A stretch of DNA of 32,254 bases, taken from contig JABVXV010000510.1 of assembly GCA_013365325.1 (NCBI GenBank), positions 1 to 32,254 of the forward strand, written 5' to 3'. Source of the DNA: Dipetalonema caudispina (taxonomy: Eukaryota > Nematoda > Chromadorea > Rhabditida > Onchocercidae). Numbering within the stretch: the stretch's first letter is position 1; each line of letters starts with the position of its first letter. Shown piece by piece: positions 13,841-18,347 of the stretch. The notes beneath the pieces were generated by a model. The model had not been told where the DNA came from and did not search any database. It was given only the letters and a program-made list of their open reading frames with translations. Made by a program: the position numbers and the translations under genes.

Positions 13841-16800
13841 CTGGTGATGTTCTAATGGAAACTTTAATTTATAACTATTGTAGATATAGCATATTTTGTG
13901 AATGAGAAGATTGCATGGTATGAGAAGTACTGAAATTAATACATTGATATCCGAGTAATCTTGATGATATCTTTAAGGGGCATTATATTTGGGTTTACCA
14001 GTTTTCTATGGTTCAGATGTGATTTTACTTATTTTTAGAACAATTTTTTTTTCGAAACACTTAGTTTGCGAAATGGATTCGATGCCTTAGATGCAAATAA
14101 AGGCCTAAACTTATCATATTCCAATTGAAAAGTTTATATAAAATGAAGAAAAATTATACCGGTGATATTGATATCTGGATCGAATGTGGTCGTATATTGG
14201 GCAGTGTTATTATCGTAATTGGCATTGTCGTTGCTAATGCGATAGGCAGTGTAATTATGAGTTTGAACATCGTTGATAGAGTTATTATTATTATTACTTC
14301 TATGAATAATTGTTGGATATGAATTAGCAGAAGTAGCGGCAGGAGCAGTAGTAAGAGAAGAAGTAGTTGCAATAATGGTTGAAGAAGAACTGGGAAAACC
14401 ATATTTGTGGAATGAATGAGATCGGGATTTGTACACGATATGGGCCCTGGACGATGACGGTTTGCTTGGCATTTGATCGTCCTTAACCGGCTCTATGAGA
14501 TACGTTCCGTCCGGCAGTGCCAAAGTACCGAACTGCAAATAATTTCAATTTTTATATTCTTGCAAATCATAGTATGTAAGAGTAACAGTTTACATTAAAG
14601 TTTACATCAGAGGCTAATTGATAAGATCGCTAATTTGGAAAGCCATAGACTTGAAAATACAGTTTCATACAACTGAAAATTTTTCGTAAAGTTCACTGCT
14701 GTAATTCTAGCAAGCACGACTTTTAGTCTAATTAATCTCTTATTAACAAATAAGCAGGACAATTAGTTGATCACGGCACTCGTTGTGACACGATGTTATT
14801 ACGTTATATGAGATTGGAAATTAATAACGTGATTACCAGTCCGCCGCTGTCGTCACACAAATTGACAATCGACGACTCTGTAGCACCTTTAACATGAGCA
14901 CTGTAGAGGCAGTCGGGTACGAATCTGGACATTCGTGCATGTGTCGCGTCCAGCGAATCCATAAATTGTACAATCGGTCGAATCCGATTGTTCTCCAACA
15001 TCGGCAGTGATCTGAATTTCGTGTTAACAGTAAGTTACAGGTTGCAGGATATCTTAATTTGTAACTAGTCCAGGTGTCGAAGAGCATGGGGTAAAAGCAT
15101 ACTTGTTATTGGGTTGGGGTAACTGCTTCCAGCGCGTGAGATGTATGTGCAGTTCACTTTTGGGCATTCGATCACCGGTATCCTGGCGTAATCGGAAGTA
15201 GCACGTGAAGCCACAGTCTCGTGCCAATCCACGTACCCCATGCCACTTGGCATCGCTCCATGTGGAACGTCGTCGCCTTGTCTGGTGTCGATTGATGTGC
15301 CATACTTCTCCATCTCGCAACTTTCCACCTATAGTACATCTCTATTTTTTCGATTATTTTAATATTTTCTTATTTTCAGCTTACAAAAATTAATTTCATC
15401 AGAAATTTAAATTTGCAAATCCATGACAAATTTACAACAATTGCCTGAAGCATCTTATCATAGCTATTATTCAGCAGTTGTTACAGTTTGCACATGAAGG
15501 ATGCATCAGTAGTAACTTCTTATCAATGATATTTAGATTATTTAAATTGAGATCTAAATATCAATATTCATATTTTCAGGAACAATAAGTCAAAATTATA
15601 ATATATATCAAAACAAGGCTGAACCAAGCATTTTTTTTTTTTTTGTTTGTTGATTTCAAAATGATAAGGTTGCGAAGTATACGTAATGCAGGGCAGTAAA
15701 GCTCTTGATATGCTACTACTGGACACTCAAATGATCGAGGAATTCATCAAATATTAAGATCATTGTTGAAAAGAATGCTAAATTGGTCAATTTCTTTAAT
15801 CTCTATATTAAACTTTTCTAGCTCTGAAATTTCTGAATTTTGATCTTGGCAGTTAGTTATCTTTATAAGTCATAAAACTTTCCGAATATTTTAGACTCAT
15901 AAATTCCAAACTTTATCTGATCAAATCTTTCACTGCACTTTATTTCAATTTCTTCTTTAATATCATTTGTGAAAGCTGTGACAGAACTTTCGGAAAAGTA
16001 TGGAAGTGTCACAAAAAATATTTGAATTGGACGAGATCACAGAATCAGATAATCAATTAGTGCATATTTTATGAGGAAAAAAAAAAAAAAAAAAAAATTG
16101 AAGAAATGAAAACAGAAAATTGTTACGACGGGTAAGGCAAAAAAATATTCCTCAGATTTCGGATCTCAGCAAACAATGAAAAGCTAAAGTGAGAGGAAAT
16201 AGTCGGAAAGTAAATAAAATTCTATTCAAGAATTAGCGAGCGCCTTCTTGTCTGCGAAAAAAATCTTCCTTTTTTCCTCTTCCTGCTTTTTTTTTTTTTT
16301 TTGAATGTGAATGATTCTGTACTGTTGTTATTTTCAACATCATTTTTGATAAGTTTAGCTTCGGATAAGTGTTTCGAAATAATTAAAGAATTTAGAAAAG
16401 AATAATAAAGAATTTTTTGAGAGGATAAAATCGAAATTATTTTCAATTCTGTGAATTTAAGTTGCGAATTTCAACAGAATTTAGAATATATAGAACTTTA
16501 TAGGACTGTTCCACAAACAAAATATCATAGCTTACCATTTCTACAATTGATCACAATCATTTGCAGTGATGGATGTAAATGGTAATGCGAAGAAAAAAAA
16601 ACAAAAAAAAAAAAAACAATTTGTAAAAAGATATCTACAATTTTTTCAACTGTTAAAAAAGGATGTGATGGAAAAAGGTTTACTCGAAAAAATCTTTTAA
16701 AAAAAGTGCTATTGTTAAGAGAAGAAAAAGCTAATGGAATTGAAGATTGATTAACAAATATAAAAAGTGTCGATCGAAAAGAAGAAAAAAGGGTTGCCGC

Positions 16801-18170
16801 CGATGCTAATATTATAAAAATCCATATAAGAAGTAACATTGTAGAATGAAAGTAAGGACATTCAACAGCTGTAGCAAATACCAACTCTTTACACACATTC
16901 TCGTACCAATCACTCATTAAAAAAATGAATGAAATTAGTATGATCATGCTAAAGTCATCGATGTTAATTCATAAGAACGATATAGCATTTATTTGCATTT
17001 CCTAATTAGAATATCCGGGTACTTTTGTTAACAGCGATAACAAAAGTATCCGGATATTCAGTAGATAATGATTATCTCTCTCTTCTTTTCCCTTACTTCT
17101 GGCTCAATTATATAGGAGATAAAAAGAGAGTTATAACTTTTATTCTGATTTTCAAATTTAAAGCAATAAAAAAAAAAAAGACGATGATTAAGTTTGCTTG
17201 AAATTCTAAAGTTTCGATTAAAGCTGAAGTTTGCTTTTTTATTTATCATCTAAATCTGTTGCATTTCTCTTTTATCCATTATTTCATGAAATAACAGAAA
17301 CTTGATCCATTAATTAAAAAATGCTTACATTATCTAGATTCCAATTAATTAATAGGCAAATGGAGGTTTCTTGCAAAAATGAAGTATTTTTTAAATGGTT
17401 GTCACTGATAGCCTGAGCAAATGATTGAATTAAATTGAATAGTTAAACAGCAAGTATTTTGAGCCTTTCTCAAAAGGCCAATGTTCAACTATCAGCCATC
17501 TGATCTCCATCAAATATCTAACTGGTTACGACGCAAAAATATGGATATCCATAGAAATAACAGCAGATATAGCATTTACTTCGAAAATAAAACAGACTAT
17601 CCTTAAGCTATTGTTGTTTGTTTGAACTTTACAGCATTATTTTCAACCACACTGTCTACAGATGTCGTCATTTGTACGACGTAATGCTCACCGTCACATT
17701 ACTGCACTCAAATCTAAAGATCAGCAATTTATATCTCACAAATACATTAAACTCTGATTTGTAAAATTTTAATTCTTTGCAAATAAATTCTAATTTAGGA
17801 GTGGAGAAAAAGAGATAGAATCTTTACATCAGAAGCAGATGAGGTTATAACATGTCGAGAAAAAAATCAAGGACTGATTGGTGGCAATGAATTTGAAAAA
17901 ATTACCTGTAACAGCAGCAGCAATTAGACGACTGCGTAACTGAGGTACCCTGGTGGAGGGTAATCCTCGTAGATACAATGAACTGAATAGAACTGCTAGC
18001 GCAAAAACAACAGCAACAAAATATTCAGGTTTCTGAGAATTTGTACTACAATTGTTGTCGTTGTTGTCGCAGTTACTGTTGTTGTTGTTGTTGTTGCTGT
18101 TGTTGTTGTTGTTGTTGATATCAGGGTGAAGTATCAACGGCTCACTAGCCGAGGTTTCAACTTCAAGCAT
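2483..18170 (-). CDS. gon-1: GON-1-type ADAMTS metalloprotease, 28 exons, 3' end outside window
   Basis: This is a zinc metalloprotease that in the family cleaves extracellular-matrix proteoglycans; C. elegans GON-1 is needed for gonad morphogenesis through basement membrane. The exons are the 28 listed below (5049 nt, 1683 codons), and intron phases match at all 27 junctions. Domain order with residues: hydrophobic anchor 51-67, prodomain about 89-355, furin site RSRR 352-355, catalytic domain about 356-570 (zinc ligands H506, H510, H516; E507; Met-turn M536), disintegrin-like and Cys-rich region, central TSP1 repeat, spacer, then twelve further complete TSP1 repeats and the start of another. 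C. elegans GON-1 is about 2165 residues with 18 repeats and a GON domain, so roughly 480 residues are missing off the left edge. The start at 18170 is chosen because an in-frame TAG lies seven codons upstream. The short introns (63-522 nt) hold nothing recognised except where noted. Identity rests on remembered family sequence, not on a search. Confidence 0.96.
2882..3037 (-). CDS. gon-1: gon-1 exon 27: TSP1 repeat 12 and start of repeat 13
   Basis: It starts at the repeat Cys (TTTTTAG|TGT), with donor CAT|GTACGT, phase 0/0. It encodes [29 protein letters not shown] and VWQMSPWSH, matching GON-1 [16 protein letters not shown] and NSWQISPWTH. Confidence 0.95.
3166..3360 (-). CDS. gon-1: gon-1 exon 26: TSP1 repeat 11 and start of repeat 12
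   Basis: It starts at the repeat Cys (AATTTAG|TGC), with donor AAG|GTCAGT, phase 0/0. It encodes [37 protein letters not shown] and ITKDWEK, aligned with GON-1 ARNCRLEPCPKGEEHIGSWI. Confidence 0.95.
3883..4173 (-). CDS. gon-1: gon-1 exon 25: end of TSP1 repeat 9, linker, repeat 10, start of repeat 11
   Basis: This 291-nt, phase 0/0 exon has acceptor TAATTACAG and donor TCG|GTATAT. It encodes [11 protein letters not shown], a linker, then [33 protein letters not shown] and [29 protein letters not shown] is the GON-1 counterpart. Confidence 0.95.
4511..4643 (-). CDS. gon-1: gon-1 exon 24: end of TSP1 repeat 8 and most of repeat 9
   Basis: Acceptor TATGTTACAG, donor ACA|GTAAGT. It encodes [30 protein letters not shown] and VHESECDT, aligned with GON-1 LLPCTSWKPSHWSPCSVTCG. 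Confidence 0.93.
4719..4837 (-). CDS. gon-1: gon-1 exon 23: body of TSP1 repeat 8
   Basis: It starts at the repeat Cys (CTTTCCAG|TGT) and ends TGCAG|GTAAGG. It encodes [20 protein letters not shown] and VVDGSLC. The 75-nt intron that follows splits a Ser codon with exon 24. Confidence 0.93.
5034..5293 (-). CDS. gon-1: gon-1 exon 22: end of TSP1 repeat 6, repeat 7, start of repeat 8
   Basis: Acceptor TGTTAAG (weak), donor AAG|GTTTCC. It encodes [40 protein letters not shown] and [16 protein letters not shown]. Repeat 7 has Leu instead of Gly in CSVSCG, which breaks the O-fucosylation consensus. Confidence 0.95.
5624..5867 (-). CDS. gon-1: gon-1 exon 21: TSP1 repeat 5 and first part of repeat 6
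   Basis: It starts at the repeat Cys after ATTGTAG and ends CAAA|GTGAGT. It encodes [39 protein letters not shown] and [15 protein letters not shown]. Repeat 5 has Asp in place of the Gly after the second Cys, as C. elegans GON-1 does. Confidence 0.95.
6046..6216 (-). CDS. gon-1: gon-1 exon 20: TSP1 repeat 4 and start of repeat 5
   Basis: This phase 0/0 exon starts exactly at the first repeat Cys (TTTTGCAG|TGT). It encodes [17 protein letters not shown] and [18 protein letters not shown]. Donor GAA|GTAAAC. Confidence 0.95.
6340..6547 (-). CDS. gon-1: gon-1 exon 19: TSP1 repeat 3 and start of repeat 4
   Basis: The acceptor GGCTGCAG has a poor pyrimidine tract; the donor is CCG|GTATGA. It encodes [35 protein letters not shown] and IYTEWTP. 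CYIDCSGRKW is nearly invariant in GON-1. Confidence 0.93.
6661..6784 (-). CDS. gon-1: gon-1 exon 18: second half of TSP1 repeat 2
   Basis: Acceptor AATTTAAG (weak), donor ATCAA|GTAATT. It encodes [14 protein letters not shown] and ETRMCNIDC, matching GON-1 KLMCLDMS and TRMCNIDC. Phases of 2 nt in and 2 nt out agree with both neighbours. Confidence 0.9.
7155..7324 (-). CDS. gon-1: gon-1 exon 17: end of spacer and start of TSP1 repeat 2
   Basis: Acceptor TTTCTAG, donor CAAG|GTTGTT. It encodes [11 protein letters not shown] and [11 protein letters not shown], then [17 protein letters not shown], the opening of the second TSP1 repeat, which lacks the Gly after the second Cys. Confidence 0.94.
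7325..7387 (-). other. 63-nt in-frame intron (possible exitron) in the spacer
   Basis: GTTAGT donor and TTTCTAG acceptor bound 63 nt with no stop in the coding frame. Splicing gives ...[13 protein letters not shown]..., collinear with GON-1 PIRSDIYVHV. Retention would insert 21 residues, including a basic KARRRNER run and an NVS sequon. Confidence 0.85.
7388..7535 (-). CDS. gon-1: gon-1 exon 16: spacer
   Basis: The acceptor ATGTTGTAG was chosen over CTCACAG 11 nt upstream because it gives [15 protein letters not shown] in phase. The exon encodes [15 protein letters not shown] and ERINGTGPI and ends CG|GTTAGT. The following 63-nt intron has no stop in frame, so read-through would also be translatable. 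Confidence 0.92.
7890..8103 (-). CDS. gon-1: gon-1 exon 15: Cys-rich to spacer junction
   Basis: Acceptor ATAATTTTAG, donor CTTG|GTAATT. It encodes [20 protein letters not shown] (ADAMTS DKCGxCGGD signature), then the spacer start [18 protein letters not shown] and EDDNYL. Leftover G joins CT of exon 16. Confidence 0.96.
8242..8381 (-). CDS. gon-1: gon-1 exon 14: Cys-rich domain
   Basis: Acceptor TTATTTCAG, donor AAG|GTTTCT. It encodes [19 protein letters not shown] and [20 protein letters not shown], one of the most conserved stretches with GON-1. Ends in phase 0. Confidence 0.95.
8460..8641 (-). CDS. gon-1: gon-1 exon 13: end of TSP1 repeat 1 and start of Cys-rich domain
   Basis: Acceptor GCTTGCAG, donor GGAG|GTTTGT. 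It encodes [33 protein letters not shown] and [15 protein letters not shown], following the GON-1 order [12 protein letters not shown] to HWVPKY. Phases: 1 nt in, 1 nt out. Confidence 0.94.
8877..8905. repeat. A29 homopolymer
   Basis: Uninterrupted run of 29 A in the intron between exons 12 and 13. Confidence 0.95.
9048..9196 (-). CDS. gon-1: gon-1 exon 12: end of disintegrin-like region and first half of central TSP1 repeat
   Basis: Acceptor GATTACAG, donor CCAAG|GTTGTT. It encodes [12 protein letters not shown], then [17 protein letters not shown]. The WxxWxxWxxC pattern is the C-mannosylation motif, and CSRTCG fits the POFUT2 O-fucosylation consensus. This is the only repeat in the window with a WxxW pair. 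Confidence 0.95.
9374..9478 (-). CDS. gon-1: gon-1 exon 11: Cys-rich (CXXCR-type) segment
   Basis: This is a 105-nt, phase 0/0 exon with acceptor TTTTTGCAG and donor CAA|GTTAGT. It encodes [20 protein letters not shown] then [15 protein letters not shown], the invariant WADGTPC block of ADAMTS proteins. Confidence 0.95.
9695..9851 (-). CDS. gon-1: gon-1 exon 10: disintegrin-like module
   Basis: The acceptor is TTTTTGTAG after a very long pyrimidine tract; the donor is ATG|GTAGTT. It encodes [20 protein letters not shown] and [17 protein letters not shown], near-identical to the GON-1 disintegrin-like region. Phases: 1 nt in, 0 out. Confidence 0.95.
9989..10141 (-). CDS. gon-1: gon-1 exon 9: third zinc ligand and Met-turn
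   Basis: Acceptor ATAATTTTAG, donor CTCGA|GTTAGT. It encodes [11 protein letters not shown] with H516 and D517 of the zinc signature, then [20 protein letters not shown] with Met-turn M536. Asn513 sits at the position that is Gly in classical reprolysins and is usually Asn or Ser in ADAMTS enzymes. Confidence 0.97.
10335..10466 (-). CDS. gon-1: gon-1 exon 8: catalytic domain up to the zinc motif
   Basis: Acceptor AAATGATAG, donor ATAT|GTATGT. It encodes [15 protein letters not shown] and [10 protein letters not shown], so zinc ligands H506 and H510 and catalytic E507 lie here. The intron cuts the HEXXHXXNXXHD signature straight after HELGH. Confidence 0.97.
10807..10946 (-). CDS. gon-1: gon-1 exon 7: catalytic domain
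   Basis: Acceptor TTCCATCCAG, donor GCAG|GTTTAA. It encodes [20 protein letters not shown] and [14 protein letters not shown], the segment before the KCDTLGLA motif. Phases: 0 in, 2 nt out (an Arg codon is split with exon 8). Confidence 0.95.
11298..11381 (-). CDS. gon-1: gon-1 exon 6: catalytic domain
   Basis: This is an 84-nt exon, phase 0 at both ends, with acceptor ATATTTCAG and donor GCG|GTTCGT. Its 28 residues include [10 protein letters not shown] and [15 protein letters not shown], aligning with GON-1 VASIYRHQSL and VVVVKLIVLKTEN without gaps. Confidence 0.95.
11784..11920 (-). CDS. gon-1: gon-1 exon 5: furin site and start of catalytic domain
   Basis: Acceptor TTGTTTCAG, donor ACG|GTTTGT. 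It encodes [24 protein letters not shown] (residues 352-355) is the proprotein-convertase site, and the mature enzyme would start at Ser356. It ends at LTLFST in phase 0. Confidence 0.96.
11921..14159 (-). other. Large gon-1 intron 4
   Basis: This 2239-nt intron lies between the end of the prodomain and the furin-site exon. It is AT-rich, with a T36 run at 13805-13840 and other T-rich tracts near 13520-13540 and 13750. The short open frames inside look non-coding, and I see no gene. Confidence 0.8.
13805..13840. repeat. T36 homopolymer
   Basis: Uninterrupted run of 36 T, the longest homopolymer in the window. Confidence 0.97.
14160..14532 (-). CDS. gon-1: gon-1 exon 4: end of prodomain with Ser/Thr/Asn-rich insert
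   Basis: Acceptor TTTGCAG, donor ACCG|GTATAA. It starts [16 protein letters not shown], matching GON-1, then runs into about 100 residues of low-complexity Ser/Thr/Ala/Asn sequence. The run contains N-glycosylation sequons NNS, NYT, NNT and NIT. This part is clearly longer than in C. elegans. The leftover G joins AT of exon 5 to give Asp. Confidence 0.9.
14837..15011 (-). CDS. gon-1: gon-1 exon 3: prodomain part 2
   Basis: Acceptor AAATTCAG, donor CTG|GTAATC. It encodes [15 protein letters not shown] and [13 protein letters not shown], the conserved ADAMTS prodomain core that holds two Cys residues. The exon ends in phase 0, and the reading continues as FGTLALPDG in exon 4. Confidence 0.94.
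15103..15328 (-). CDS. gon-1: gon-1 exon 2: prodomain part 1
   Basis: The exon begins after TATAG and ends at AA|GTATGC. It encodes a basic RRRR stretch followed by [16 protein letters not shown] and [11 protein letters not shown], which align with the GON-1 prodomain around RRRRLQGVARDCGHAC and the downstream HLHRWNQIP. Phases: 2 nt in, 2 nt out. Confidence 0.92.
16222..16448 (-). CDS. Candidate second exon of the nested unit, basic C-terminus
   Basis: The exon follows an 87-nt putative intron and acceptor AAATTCACAG. The two bases AA complete a Glu codon with the G left by 16536. Reading gives [19 protein letters not shown], then a Lys run (from an A16 tract), then [20 protein letters not shown] and a TAG at 16224-16222. 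The joined product would be 212 residues. No AATAAA is seen in the 150 nt after the stop. No family is recognised, and the homopolymer-coded parts weaken the case. Confidence 0.3.
16536..16947 (-). CDS. Candidate nested-gene exon or alternative gon-1 first exon; unknown membrane protein
   Basis: I do not recognise this protein. The ATG at 16947 opens 137 codons plus one base, ending at a good donor AAATG|GTAAGC. The ATG is preceded one base upstream by a TTTAG acceptor-like site, which could accept a spliced leader. Visible features are a short hydrophobic start, a polar segment [20 protein letters not shown], then a hydrophobic stretch [18 protein letters not shown] (a likely membrane segment). 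A Phe-rich run near the end comes from a T tract. The leftover G fits the second exon at 16448, and it also fits gon-1 exon 2 at 15328. The strand is T-rich, which favours long open frames by chance, so this stays a candidate. Confidence 0.35.
17010..17058. repeat. 21-bp near-perfect inverted repeat (hairpin)
   Basis: The arms are 17010-17030 (AATATCCGGGTACTTTTGTT plus A) and 17038-17058, with a 7-nt loop ACAGCGA. Twenty of 21 positions pair by Watson-Crick, and the remaining one is a G-T (G-U in RNA) pair on the plus strand. It could be a MITE remnant or fused terminal inverted repeats of a mariner-like element, or a structured RNA. Confidence 0.9.
17906..18170 (-). CDS. gon-1: gon-1 exon 1: Asn-rich N-terminus and hydrophobic anchor
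   Basis: The exon encodes residues 1-88. An acidic start is followed by an Asn-rich run (about residues 19-45) encoded by an AAC-type repeat, then a hydrophobic stretch [17 protein letters not shown] (51-67). That stretch is either a late signal sequence or a type II anchor. Donor ACAG|GTAAT leaves one G, which combines with GT of exon 2 to give Gly. The N-terminus is unlike C. elegans GON-1 in sequence, so assignment rests on phase, strand and the hydrophobic segment. Confidence 0.75.
18076..18117. repeat. GTT/AAC trinucleotide repeat coding poly-Asn
   Basis: On the plus strand these are GTT units with one GCT interruption; on the minus strand they are AAC codons that make the Asn-rich run of exon 1. 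Length polymorphism is likely. Confidence 0.9.
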
Positions 18171-18338
18171 AACGCCCCTAGCCGGGGCCTAAGGCAAACT
18201 CGTCCTCGTCCCTTCAGGGCCTTGGCTTTTTTGAGAACAGCTTAAAGCAAACAATCCTAGGACCGCTACACCGTTCGATTCCGCATTTCTAACGGATACT
18301 ATACTACTACCGTCGATCACCGGTACGCCTTTACGTTC
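18171..18338 (-). promoter_or_regulatory. Putative gon-1 5' leader, GC-richer than its surroundings
   Basis: The segment begins after a TTTTTATAG acceptor-like site (18339-18347) and runs to the start codon. It is noticeably more GC-rich than the flanks. It stays open for 49 codons in the gon-1 frame before one TAG at 18191-18189, and it has no ATG in that frame. A GCCCC/GGGGC hairpin with a 5-nt loop (18174-18188) lies just before the ATG. A 5' leader joined to a spliced leader or an upstream exon is the simplest reading. Confidence 0.4.
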
Positions 18339-18347
18339 CTATAAAAA

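Larger units (their letters stand above)
15329..17905 (-). other. Large gon-1 intron 1
   Basis: This 2577-nt intron lies between the anchor exon and the prodomain. It contains the candidate nested coding unit at 16222-16947 and the 17010-17058 hairpin. The remainder is AT-rich with A/T runs (such as 16079-16097). Confidence 0.75.

Noticed and set aside
14125..14322. Plus-strand 65-codon frame opposite exon 4
   Set aside because: Shadow of the Asn/Thr-rich prodomain exon; the minus-strand reading is in phase with its neighbours.
18271..18282. GTTCGATTCC, a tRNA B-box-like motif
   Set aside because: The flanking bases do not form a five-pair T stem, and no matching anticodon or acceptor stem is found upstream.
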